Shown here piece by piece: positions 34,318 to 42,921 of a stretch of 49,778 nt of DNA (positions are counted from its first letter, which is position 1; each line of letters starts with the position of its first letter). Origin of the DNA: an uncultured Lachnospiraceae bacterium (GTDB lineage: Bacteria; Bacillota; Clostridia; Lachnospirales; Lachnospiraceae); the NCBI GenBank assembly GCA_946549035.1, contig CAMNQH010000022.1, positions 1 through 49,778 on the forward strand. Reading direction: 5' to 3'. Both the position numbers and the translations under genes were made by a program. The notes below the pieces were generated by a model. The model was not told the origin of the DNA and did no database searches. It was given only the letters and a program-made list of their open reading frames with translations.

Positions 34318-37300
34318 ATGTACGACAGAGCGGGTGACGATTTGCGAAAGAGAATACAGGATTTGGCGTATGCCAGATTTCGGCATGGGAAGCCGGTCTT
34401 GCAGTTATCTACAGACCGGTTGGAATTTGAAGTGTTGCAGGAGGAGATTTACCGGGGGAGTTTTTCCATATCTAGTGTCAACGGGGTTTCCATGAAAGGA
34501 AGCATTTATTCCTCCAATCCAAGAATGAAGTGCCAGAATCCGGAATTTACAGGAACAGAGGCGGATATTTCATTTGAATTTCATAGTGAAGGCCTGGTGG
34601 AGGGCGATATACAAAAAGGGGATTTTACCATCATTGTAAACGGGGGTGAATATAACCTTTCTTTTGTTGCGTCTGTAAGCAGGTTTTATGCCATTTCTTC
34701 CGTTGGAAAAATGAAAAACCTGTTTGATTTTGCCAATCTCGCACAAGTGTCCTTTGAGGAGGCATACCGCATTTTTACGGCTCCGTTTTTTGAAAACTTG
34801 TTGAAAGTGAAGGAAGAACAGGAGAGGCTATGGTATCGCGGCGTGGGAGGCCGAAAGGCTTCCATGCAGGGGCTTGAAGAGTTTTTAATCAGTATCCGCA
34901 AGAAGCACAGAATTCATATTACCCTTCTGGAACAGGAGAAATTGATATCCAAAGTAGAAGAAGACGTGAAAGAGAGCATAGAGATCAAAAAGGACCAGTG
35001 GGGATATGTAAGCCTATGGATTTCTTCAGACAGTGATGTGATACAACCAGTAAAAAAACGCCTGACCACAGAGGATTTTGTAGGAAACCGGGCTAAAGTG
35101 GAATTTGTGGTATGCAAGGAACGTCTTCACGGCGGTAACAACTATACAAGGCTTACCGTCCGGGGGCTAGATGAGTGTTGCCAATGCACGGTTTGTATCC
35201 GCAAAGAGCGGAGGAAAAAAGAGCATCCTGCCCGGGAGGGAAAGCAGTGTCTTGAACATCTCACCAGGCTGTATCTGGATTATCGTATGCAGAAATTCGT
35301 AACAGGGGTGTGGTCCAAAGAGACTTGTGAATGTTTGGAACGGTTGAAGAAATTAGAGCCGGAAAATCTTTGGGTGTTACTGTATCAGGCTCAAGCGCTT
35401 TTTATCAATAAGCAAAGGCAGGAAGCAGAGTGGCTGATGGATGCATTTCTCAGGGCGGAGGTTGAGAAGGATACGCCTTTATACGCCTATTACTTGTATC
35501 TTTGTACCTTGCAGGTAGGGGAGCCGTCTTATATTGCAAAAGTATTTTTGCAGATTCAGGAGATCTATCGGAAGAATCAGGAAGATATGCGCATGTTTTT
35601 GATCATGCTTTTTCTGGATCCTCAACTGAATCAGAGCAGAAGCCGGAAGCTGTCTGCGATTCAGGAAAAAGTGGCTCAGGGTATGCACAGTCCCTTTTTA
35701 TATATGGAAGCTTATTATCTGATTTGCCATGATGTGTATTTGCTTCAAAGATTGGGGGATTTTGAACGGAGCGTGTTGTACTGGGCCGTTGGAGAGGAAG
35801 CGCTTACCCAAGAGCTGGCGGCTCAGGTGATTCGGCTGATTCCTCAGCTTAGGACGTATCATCCCATCTGGTATCGGATCCTGGAAGTGTGCTGCCGCAT
35901 TATACCGGGGACGGATTCCCTTCATGCCATTTGCAGCTTTGGTATCCGCTGGAATCTTCGAGGGAAGGGGCAGTTGGTCTGGTATGAGCAGGGAATCCGG
36001 GAGGAACTTCGGATTGCAGGGCTTTATGAGGCGTGGATGGAGTGCGCTGGAGTAAGGCAGCTAGAGAATTTTCCCAGGACGGCGGTACTTTATTTTCGGT
36101 ATCACAGCAGCTTAAACGACAAGAAAAAAGCCCAGCTGTACGCTAAGATTGTGCAAAATAAAGAGAGCCATAAAAGCTTGTATGAAGCTTACCAAAAACA
36201 GATACAGGATTTTGCAATTATGCAAATGCAGAATGGACAGATCAATGAAAATCTTGCCCTTTTGTATGACACGGAATGGACCAAACTTGCCATTAATCCT
36301 CAGATGGCGAAAGCATTATCCCGTATTTTGTATACGCATATGTTTAGCTGTCAGGATACCCAGGCTCTGCGGGTAGTGGTGATTCACCGGGAGTTGAATC
36401 AGGAGCAGGTAGTACCCTTAAGCCAGGGGAAGGCATACATACAGATTTATACCGGATCCTTTTGCATTTTTGTAGAGGATGAAACCGGGACGCGTTATGT
36501 GCCCAAGGAGTCCTGGGAATTGAAGCGGTTGATGCAGCCGGGGCGCTGTATCCGCCAATGCATCAAGGAGGCTCCCTTAGAGCTTGCCCATTTGCTTTAC
36601 TATTTTGACAGCAGAAAGACGTACCATACCTTCCAAAAAGAAGATCTTCCTTTGCTGATGGGCCTGCTGGAGCGGGAAGAGATTTCCCGGGAGTATCAAA
36701 AAGAAATGAAACCCCAGATGATTGAATATTACTATCACTCTTATACTGGGGAAGCCTTGGATGCGTATTTAAAGCAGGTGGACTGTGAGGGACTTGGACG
36801 GGGCATTCGAAATAAGCTGGTGGAGCTTATGATTGCCAGGGGCGTATATGACAGGGCCTATGAAATGCTTATGAATTACGGCAGTGAGCAGGCGTCTGTA
36901 AGCAAGCTTTTGATTGTGGCGGGCCACAGGATTGAAGAAACGGGATATGAGGAGGATGAAAAACTGACGGGCCTTTGCCGTGATATTTTTCAAAGAGGGA
37001 AGTATAACGAACCGATCTTGGGATATTTGTGCCGATATTTTCAGGGAAATATCAAGGAGCTGGAGCGGCTTTGGCTGTCTGCCCGGGAATTTGATGTAGA
37101 TACCTATGGATTGGAGGAACGCTATCTGCTGCAGCTTTTGTATTCGGAGAGTTATACGGAAAGTATGGAGGAGATTTTTCAGAGCTATTACGACGCCATG
37201 GGCCAGGATCTCATTATTATGGCGTATCTTTCCTATTTTTCGTATCAGAATTTTGTCCGGGAGATGCCCATATCCAATGAATTCTTTCGATGTCTGGGAC

Positions 37301-37884
37301 ATCAGCTGGGGCTTGGGAATCCTTTAAATGATATTTGCAGGCTGGCGTATTTTCAATGGCTGTCCTGGCAGGAGACGTATACCATAAGCCAGGAGCATCA
37401 GCTGGAGGAATTTTTGCAGGAGAACTTAAAACGCCGGAAATATTTTGCATTTTATCAAAGTCTTCCCCAGAGGCTCTTAAGGAAATACCATCTTCATGAC
37501 AGGATCATTTTGGAATACCGTTCCGATTCTGCAAAACGTGTGCTGATCGATTACTGCTACACCGGGCCTTCAGAGGAGCTTGACTATGTGGAAGAGGAAA
37601 TGGAGCAGGTGTACGAGGAGATTTTTGTAAAACAGTTCGTGGTGTTTTACGGGGAAGAGATTCCTTATTACATTAAGGAAGAAAGCCCCAACCGGCAGGT
37701 AATAACAGAAAGCGGCCATATCAAGCCGGAGGATTCTATGGTATCCGGGGATGAGAGCTGCTATGATTTGATTAACGGAATGGTGGCGGGGTATTGTATG
37801 AAGGATTTTAAGACCTTGACCCAGCTATATGGACAGTATCAGAAACGAAGACAGGAGACAGAGACGTTGTTTCGGCCTTTGTAA
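34318..37884 (+). CDS. Giant helical-repeat protein, DUF5717-like
   Basis: 1188 residues; I associate it with the uncharacterised DUF5717 family of Lachnospiraceae, from memory. The start has only a weak site (GTAGGAAAAG). Residues about 35-130 form a predicted beta-sandwich (LEFEVLQEEIYRGSFSI; EGDIQKGDFTIIVNGGEYNL), and a second similar region covers about 210-290. From about 320 to 1000 it is a long run of helical hairpins like TPR/HEAT repeats (WVLLYQAQALFINKQRQEAE). The end is acidic. There is no signal peptide, membrane segment or catalytic motif. It heads a tightly spaced operon with an Hsp70-like protein, a TPR protein and a membrane coiled-coil protein, and probably serves as a scaffold. 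Confidence 0.72.
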   Translation: MYDRAGDDLRKRIQDLAYARFRHGKPVLQLSTDRLEFEVLQEEIYRGSFSISSVNGVSMKGSIYSSNPRMKCQNPEFTGTEADISFEFHSEGLVEGDIQKGDFTIIVNGGEYNLSFVASVSRFYAISSVGKMKNLFDFANLAQVSFEEAYRIFTAPFFENLLKVKEEQERLWYRGVGGRKASMQGLEEFLISIRKKHRIHITLLEQEKLISKVEEDVKESIEIKKDQWGYVSLWISSDSDVIQPVKKRLTTEDFVGNRAKVEFVVCKERLHGGNNYTRLTVRGLDECCQCTVCIRKERRKKEHPAREGKQCLEHLTRLYLDYRMQKFVTGVWSKETCECLERLKKLEPENLWVLLYQAQALFINKQRQEAEWLMDAFLRAEVEKDTPLYAYYLYLCTLQVGEPSYIAKVFLQIQEIYRKNQEDMRMFLIMLFLDPQLNQSRSRKLSAIQEKVAQGMHSPFLYMEAYYLICHDVYLLQRLGDFERSVLYWAVGEEALTQELAAQVIRLIPQLRTYHPIWYRILEVCCRIIPGTDSLHAICSFGIRWNLRGKGQLVWYEQGIREELRIAGLYEAWMECAGVRQLENFPRTAVLYFRYHSSLNDKKKAQLYAKIVQNKESHKSLYEAYQKQIQDFAIMQMQNGQINENLALLYDTEWTKLAINPQMAKALSRILYTHMFSCQDTQALRVVVIHRELNQEQVVPLSQGKAYIQIYTGSFCIFVEDETGTRYVPKESWELKRLMQPGRCIRQCIKEAPLELAHLLYYFDSRKTYHTFQKEDLPLLMGLLEREEISREYQKEMKPQMIEYYYHSYTGEALDAYLKQVDCEGLGRGIRNKLVELMIARGVYDRAYEMLMNYGSEQASVSKLLIVAGHRIEETGYEEDEKLTGLCRDIFQRGKYNEPILGYLCRYFQGNIKELERLWLSAREFDVDTYGLEERYLLQLLYSESYTESMEEIFQSYYDAMGQDLIIMAYLSYFSYQNFVREMPISNEFFRCLGHQLGLGNPLNDICRLAYFQWLSWQETYTISQEHQLEEFLQENLKRRKYFAFYQSLPQRLLRKYHLHDRIILEYRSDSAKRVLIDYCYTGPSEELDYVEEEMEQVYEEIFVKQFVVFYGEEIPYYIKEESPNRQVITESGHIKPEDSMVSGDESCYDLINGMVAGYCMKDFKTLTQLYGQYQKRRQETETLFRPL

Positions 37885-37926
37885 AGAGGACATCATTTTC
37901 GGCGAAAGAAACGGGCGGGTGAGAAC

Positions 37927-39174
37927 ATGCAGGAGAAAACGGGACAGCAGGAGGAAGTTTATATCGGAATTGATCTGGATGACGAATGGACTCAGATCAG
38001 TTATTTCGGGCCGGGAATGAAGGAACCGGAAACGGTGAGCATGATTGCGGGAGGAGAGCAGTACCGAATTCCCACAGCTCTTTACCGGCCCGGCGGCTAT
38101 GGCTCCTGGCATTTGAAGGGAAGCGGCCAGAAGCAAGAGGAACCAGGGATTCGGTATGTGGAAGGATTATGGGGAAAAAGCTTAAGGAAGGAAGTGGTGA
38201 CGGTTCCCCAGGAATGTGAAGCCCAGGAGTTGTTTGTAGTATTTTTACGGAAGCTGATCCGGCTGGTGCCAGGGCTTATGGACGTGGATCAGATACAGGC
38301 TGTGACGTTCCACTTAAGGGAAATGAGCCGGGAGGCGGTGCAGCTTTTAAAACATGCCGCCTGGAGAATTGGAATAGAAAAGAACCGAGTGTTTATCCAG
38401 GACGATGCAGAAAGCTTCTGCCATTTTGCCATGAATCAGGGAACGGAGCTGATGCAGCATGACGTGGCCCTTTTTGTATGTGAAGCGCAGGAGCTTTCTT
38501 GCTATTACCTGACAAAAGAGCGAAAGAAAATTCCCGCCAGGGTGGATATTTCGTTTTACAATTTGGGGACGTTGCCAACAGAGGATGGGGAACGGGACGC
38601 TGTGTTTGCCCGGAAGGTGCAGGAAGTGTTTCAAGGAAAAATTGTTTCCAGCGTCTATCTGGTAGGAGCCGGTTTAGAGGGGGGATGGATGCAGGAATCC
38701 ATCCAGATATTATGCAGAGGCAGAAGGGCGTTTCAAGGGAAAAATCTATATACCAAGGGCGCCTGTTATGGAAGCATGATACAAAGGACAAAAAAAAGAA
38801 TTCCTTACGTGTATTTCAGCGACCACAAGCTGTCCAGTAATATTTTTATTCAAGTGCATAATGGGGAACGGAAGTTTTTTTATGATTTGGCGGAAGCGGG
38901 AAGCAGCTGCTACGAGGTGGAAAAAAGCTGTCAGGTGCTTTTAGATGGGGATGAAAGTGTTGATATCTGGATGCAGGCTCCGGACAGTGGAAAAGCAAGG
39001 ATTGAAAGCCTAGTGCTTACAGGGCTTCCTAAGCGTCCTCCGAAAGCTACCAGGCTGATGATTGAGCTGCTGGCGTCCGAACGGCGGGAGATTCGGATAC
39101 GGATTACAGATGTGGGATTTGGTCCCTGGTACCCCTCCAGCGGGAAGGTATGGGAGTATTGTATCGATGAGTGA
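37927..39174 (+). CDS. Hsp70/actin-fold protein, DUF5716-like
   Basis: 415 residues. The N-terminus YIGIDLDDEWTQISYFG (about 12-28) matches the phosphate-1 loop of the Hsp70/actin (ASKHA) fold. IQAVTFHL and VFIQDDAESFCHF (about 155-167) match the middle of the ATPase. SSVYLVGAGLEGGWM (about 241-255) is placed like the adenosine motif, and LYTKGACYGSM resembles the Hsp70 segment after it. The last 130 residues form a beta-rich domain. The fold suggests an ATP-dependent switch or degenerate chaperone; no DnaJ or GrpE gene is near. It starts 42 bases after the giant gene and its end overlaps the TPR gene start. Confidence 0.7.
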   Translation: MQEKTGQQEEVYIGIDLDDEWTQISYFGPGMKEPETVSMIAGGEQYRIPTALYRPGGYGSWHLKGSGQKQEEPGIRYVEGLWGKSLRKEVVTVPQECEAQELFVVFLRKLIRLVPGLMDVDQIQAVTFHLREMSREAVQLLKHAAWRIGIEKNRVFIQDDAESFCHFAMNQGTELMQHDVALFVCEAQELSCYYLTKERKKIPARVDISFYNLGTLPTEDGERDAVFARKVQEVFQGKIVSSVYLVGAGLEGGWMQESIQILCRGRRAFQGKNLYTKGACYGSMIQRTKKRIPYVYFSDHKLSSNIFIQVHNGERKFFYDLAEAGSSCYEVEKSCQVLLDGDESVDIWMQAPDSGKARIESLVLTGLPKRPPKATRLMIELLASERREIRIRITDVGFGPWYPSSGKVWEYCIDE

Positions 39175-39880
39175 TTTGTGGATTTGCAGGGAAGAGGCGG
39201 CGAGGAAGCCCTTTCTGTTAGAAATTCCAGGCGTGGAAATTTGGACGATTGAAGAATTATGCTTTTATTTGTATCAAAGCAAGGACAGTCTTGAGGACGG
39301 AGTCATTGGGGATACGCTGTTTACCTGGCTTTCGGAGGAATTAAAGCTTCCCCGACTGGCAATTACTTTGGCCCAGGAAAAGAGTCAGGGACGGTCAGAC
39401 TGCTGGTGCGGATGGTTTTTGCTGAAGGAAGTAGGAATGTATTCCGGCAAGGAGCTGGAAGAATTCCGTTTGCTTTGCCTTGCCCTGGAAGATAAGGATG
39501 AATTTGAACGGCAGAAGCTGAAAGCCGACCGCCTGCTGCGGGGACAGAAGTATCTGCGCAGTATCGAATGCTATCAGCGGCTGTTGGAGATGGATGAATT
39601 GCATCCTCAGAAGAAAATGCTGCTGGGAGATATTTGGCATAATTTAGGAGTGGCCCATGCCAGGTTATTTTTGTTTGGAGAGGCGGCCGGATATTTTCAA
39701 AAGGCATACCGGCTGAACCGACGGGAGGAATCCCTAAAAGCCCAGCAGGATGCGGCAAGACTGATGAAACAGGAAGATGCTCCGGAAGCGGCGGGCTTTA
39801 GCGTTTCAATTCATTCAGATCAGGAGTGGAGCGACTGCCTTGCCAGGCTTCGGGAAGAATATAAAAAGAAAGTGATGTAA
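39167..39880 (+). CDS. TPR-repeat protein of the DUF5717/5716-type operon
   Basis: 237 residues. ATG 39167 lies inside the end of the previous gene (eight-base overlap), so translation is coupled. The N-terminal half is an unrecognised domain (GVEIWTIEELCFYLYQ). About 120-190 has two TPR units: LRGQKYLRSIECYQRLLEMD and LGVAHARLFLFGEAAGYFQK. The C-terminus is a charged tail. TPRs bind peptide tails of partners, and Hsp70-type proteins are common TPR clients, so contact with the DUF5716-like neighbour is plausible. This is inference. Confidence 0.75.
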   Translation: MSDLWICREEAARKPFLLEIPGVEIWTIEELCFYLYQSKDSLEDGVIGDTLFTWLSEELKLPRLAITLAQEKSQGRSDCWCGWFLLKEVGMYSGKELEEFRLLCLALEDKDEFERQKLKADRLLRGQKYLRSIECYQRLLEMDELHPQKKMLLGDIWHNLGVAHARLFLFGEAAGYFQKAYRLNRREESLKAQQDAARLMKQEDAPEAAGFSVSIHSDQEWSDCLARLREEYKKKVM

Positions 39881-39881
39881 G

Positions 39882-41039
39882 ATGGGATTATTTAAAAAAC
39901 GAAAAAAAAAGCGGGATATGGGAAGCTTTCTGGAAGGATATTTGACGGAAGAGGCGCCAAAGGAAGGCGTCCATCAAGTGCAGCATCAGGCCTTAAGCTG
40001 TTGCGAGATGATGATTTCTCTGTCCAGAGAGCTGGAAGAAACAAAAAAAGAATATCAGCTGGTAACGGATTATCTCAGCGATATCCAGATGCTGGAGGAG
40101 CTTCCGGAGCAGGATATGACAAGGCTGCGGGATACGGCCAAAAACATTATCAGCTTGGATAAGGCCAGGAATGAGTTTGTGAACAAGGAACAGCGGCTGT
40201 CAGACGCCCAATATATGCAGATGGAGCAGTTGGAAGCAGAGATTCCCGGAGATATCCGGCGGATGCAGGCCAATGAGAGCTATCAGTCTATGATTAAGCG
40301 TGATATGGACAATCTGGAGGGGGAAAAATCCGAATGGGAGTATTATCTTTCTTCCTTGATAAAGGAGAGGAAAATGCTGAAAATCGGGCTTTGCCTGTTA
40401 CTGCCTGTGTTTGCAGTGGGGGTTTGCCTACTGGGATACCTTCAATATGTCCAATACCGGGACGTGCTTCTTTGGTCCATGGTGTTTATCTTGGTGGCTA
40501 CAATGGCAGGCGGCGGCGGGGTGCTGCGTCTCCAGCGGGACGGACGGGAGATAAAACGGGCAAAAGCCAGCATTAACCGTGCCATTACCCTGACGAATCA
40601 GATGAAAGCAAAATACGTCAATGTGACTAATGCAGTAGACTATGCCATTGAGAAGTTTCATGTACGTAATTCTATGGAATTAAATTATATGTGGGAGCAG
40701 TATATGGAGGCCGTGAAGGAGCGGGAGGCTGCAGAGAGAACCAATGAAGATTTGGAATATTTCAGCAGCAAGCTGGTGCGGGATTTGAAACAGTACAAGA
40801 TGTACGACGCCGCGATCTGGGTGCATCAGGCCAATGCTCTGGCGGATAAGAAAGAGATGGTGGAAGTAAAGCACTATCTTTTAGTGCGGCGGCAGAAGCT
40901 TCGGGCACGTTTGGAGCAGCAGATTAAGGAAATTCGAGAAGCGAAACAGCAGATGCTTGTGCTGGTGAAGGAAGAGAAGGATCATAAGAAAGAAATTATG
41001 GAAGTGCTGGCTTCCATCGACCAGCTTTGCGGATCTTAA
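39882..41039 (+). CDS. Membrane-anchored coiled-coil protein
   Basis: 385 residues. ATG begins one base after the previous stop. A lysine/arginine-rich start (GLFKKRKKKRDMGSFLEGYL) leads to a coiled coil (about 40-160). Two adjacent membrane helices follow (about 166-190 and 194-212; LCLLLPVFAVGVCLLGYL and VLLWSMVFILVATMAG), then a second long coiled coil to the C-terminus (about 225-385). Both coiled-coil arms therefore lie on the same side, most likely the cytosol. No enzyme motif. It probably tethers the other three proteins to the membrane. A terminator follows, closing the operon. Confidence 0.7.
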   Translation: MGLFKKRKKKRDMGSFLEGYLTEEAPKEGVHQVQHQALSCCEMMISLSRELEETKKEYQLVTDYLSDIQMLEELPEQDMTRLRDTAKNIISLDKARNEFVNKEQRLSDAQYMQMEQLEAEIPGDIRRMQANESYQSMIKRDMDNLEGEKSEWEYYLSSLIKERKMLKIGLCLLLPVFAVGVCLLGYLQYVQYRDVLLWSMVFILVATMAGGGGVLRLQRDGREIKRAKASINRAITLTNQMKAKYVNVTNAVDYAIEKFHVRNSMELNYMWEQYMEAVKEREAAERTNEDLEYFSSKLVRDLKQYKMYDAAIWVHQANALADKKEMVEVKHYLLVRRQKLRARLEQQIKEIREAKQQMLVLVKEEKDHKKEIMEVLASIDQLCGS

Positions 41040-41041
41040 TA

Positions 41042-41091
41042 GACGTACCGCCTGATTACTTTTTACAAAGTTGTCAGGCGGTTTGTACGTC
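41042..41091 (+). terminator. Operon terminator
   Basis: CCGCCTGA (41048-41055) pairs with TCAGGCGG (41074-41081). The flanking GACGTA (41042-41047) and TACGTC (41086-41091) also pair across a TTTG bulge. It ends the four-gene operon. Confidence 0.7.
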
Positions 41092-41108
41092 AGAGGCTCT
41101 ATAGGGTT

Positions 41109-42614
41109 TTAAAGATGATAGAGAGCCGTATATTTGTCTGTAAGATAAGAAATGTAATAATCCGGGTTAAATGGTTCTTTGGTCATGTCTTGTAACAGCT
41201 CTTGGGTATTTTTAGCTTTTCCAAAACGATGGATATGCTGATTCAAATAGGTCTGGATGGGCTTTAAATTTCCTTCTTCCAGATAGCGCTCTAAAGGCAT
41301 TACCGTTTTTAAATGGTGGAAGATTTGTGCTGCAATGGCGCTTCCTAAGGCATAGGAGGGGAAATAGCCGAAGGAGCCTACGGCCCAGTGCATATCCTGA
41401 AGGATGCCTTCCGTGTCGGTGGAGGGGCAGACGCCTAAATATTCCTGATACTTTTGATTCCATACAGCGGGCAGTTCTGCTGCGGTGATTGTTCCTTCAA
41501 AAATCATCTTTTCTATTTCATAACGAATCATCACATGGAACGGATAGGTCAGCTCATCTGCTTCTGTACGAATCAGGCTGGAATGGGCGTGATTGACAGC
41601 CTGGTAAAACTGTTTGAGGGAGACTGCCTTAAGCTGAGACGGAAATGCTTCCTGAAGCCGGCTGTAAATGGGAGTCCAAAAGGAAAGGCTGCGTCCCAGG
41701 TTGTTTTCATAAAATCGGGATTGGGACTCATGCATTCCCATGGAAGTGCCCTGGCCGATGGGGGTCATGGTTATGGCGTCGTCGACGCCCTGTTCGTACA
41801 GTGCATGGCCGCCTTCGTGAATCACAGAAAAAATGGCGAAGTCCGGCCGGTTCTTTTGAAAGTGGTTGGTGATACGCACATCGTGGTTATGGAGATTGGT
41901 GGTAAAGGGATGTTCGCTTTCTGCTATGACGCCCCGGTTAAAATCAAATCCGATATATTCTGCCAAAAAACGGCAGAAGGATCTTTGGATATCTATATTA
42001 TAGTCCTGGTGTAAAAAGTCTGTTTGAATCGCTTCTGATTTTTCATTTACTTTATGTACCAAAGGCGTCAGAGCAGTACGCAATTTGGAGAAAAATTCAT
42101 CCAGAATTTCCACATTGAATCCTTCTTCAAAGTCATTCAAGGGTACGTCGTAGAGCTTTTGGCCTTCCTTTTGGTTGTAAGCGGCAAATTTCTTAGAATA
42201 GCTGATAATTTCCTCTAGGGTAGGGGAAAAGGAATCATAATCGTTGTTGTTTTTGGCCGCTTCCCAAATGGGATATGCTTTTGCCAACAGGATTTGGTAG
42301 GCTTGGAATTCCTCTGGAGGGATGGCAGCCATAAGCTTGTACTCCTTGTTAAGATTTTTTACAATCGCTTTTTCCTCTAAGGACAGCAGCGCCTGTTCTT
42401 GCTCTGTGGACAGTTGTTCTAAAAGGTGTTTTACCTCTTCATTGATCAAAGCATTGTAGTGTTCCCCAGACAAAAGTCCAATGGCCTTTGAGGTATACTC
42501 GATAGCTTCTTTAGGGGCAGCGGTGCTGTTGTCAAAGCTTAACATGGTCAGGGCCACATTCAGAGCATAGGTCTTGTCCAAATGGGGCTTTAGTTGATCG
42601 TATAATGCGCTCAT
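41109..42614 (-). CDS. M32 metallocarboxypeptidase (Taq-type)
   Basis: 501-residue cytosolic zinc carboxypeptidase with the usual family length. The zinc motif is IHEGGHALYEQG (HExxH about 262-266), with the typical GMHESQSRFYENNLGR stretch downstream (about 290-305) and the family DELTYPFHVMIRYEIE segment (about 345-360). AGGAGGAAAC precedes ATG 42614, preferred over an upstream in-frame ATG at 42683. It releases C-terminal amino acids from peptides, probably in peptide catabolism. A terminator lies just upstream, so it has its own short promoter region. Confidence 0.93.
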   Translation of the reverse strand: MSALYDQLKPHLDKTYALNVALTMLSFDNSTAAPKEAIEYTSKAIGLLSGEHYNALINEEVKHLLEQLSTEQEQALLSLEEKAIVKNLNKEYKLMAAIPPEEFQAYQILLAKAYPIWEAAKNNNDYDSFSPTLEEIISYSKKFAAYNQKEGQKLYDVPLNDFEEGFNVEILDEFFSKLRTALTPLVHKVNEKSEAIQTDFLHQDYNIDIQRSFCRFLAEYIGFDFNRGVIAESEHPFTTNLHNHDVRITNHFQKNRPDFAIFSVIHEGGHALYEQGVDDAITMTPIGQGTSMGMHESQSRFYENNLGRSLSFWTPIYSRLQEAFPSQLKAVSLKQFYQAVNHAHSSLIRTEADELTYPFHVMIRYEIEKMIFEGTITAAELPAVWNQKYQEYLGVCPSTDTEGILQDMHWAVGSFGYFPSYALGSAIAAQIFHHLKTVMPLERYLEEGNLKPIQTYLNQHIHRFGKAKNTQELLQDMTKEPFNPDYYISYLTDKYTALYHL

Positions 42615-42665
42615 TTTGTTTCCTCCTGTTTTTGAATCTTTTAAAATTTGAATCTTCTTAAAAAT

Positions 42666-42706
42666 GAAAAAACCGGAAAGCATCGGCAGGCGCCGAAGCT
42701 TCCCGG
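42666..42706 (-). terminator. Terminator downstream of the chemoreceptor gene
   Basis: On the minus strand CCGGGAAGC pairs with GCTTTCCGG (one mismatch) and the inner TCGGC pairs with GCCGA; a run of T follows. It ends the transcript that includes the chemoreceptor gene and a small frame at 42758-42874. Confidence 0.8.
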
Positions 42707-42757
42707 AATGGTAAACCGTTTCTTCCCAGGGGGAAACATGGAGACTTTAGGTCCTTA

Positions 42758-42874
42758 TTAACAGCAATTCCCCTGGGGCATATCAAATTCCGGATTGAAT
42801 GCATAAAAATTCCTGGAGTCTAAGTGATCCTGCACAATCCGAAGCGCTTCCCCGAAAAGGGAAGATGGTAGCAT
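42758..42874 (-). CDS. Possible small protein, 38 residues, after the chemoreceptor gene
   Basis: The frame MLPSSLFGEALRIVQDHLDS ends in a tail FNPEFDMPQGNCC. It looks protein-like and lies between the chemoreceptor stop and its terminator. The same frame is open back to the receptor stop codon, so it could be the eroded end of a longer gene. No ribosome site is seen before the ATG. The rest of the 42615-42921 gap holds the terminator and a CCCAGGGG-type hairpin. Confidence 0.35.
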   Translation of the reverse strand: MLPSSLFGEALRIVQDHLDSRNFYAFNPEFDMPQGNCC

Positions 42875-42921
42875 GAAGATGCAGAATGAATCATTCCAAA
42901 ATCCAATGTTCTGCCGAATAA

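Noticed and set aside
34105..34386. 94-codon upstream extension of the SleB-like gene
   Set aside because: It has no coding character, runs into the promoter and start of the divergent operon, and the ATG at 34104 has a good ribosome site and signal peptide.
36769..37302. 177-codon minus-strand frame inside the giant gene
   Set aside because: Antisense shadow; no ribosome site or recognised domain.
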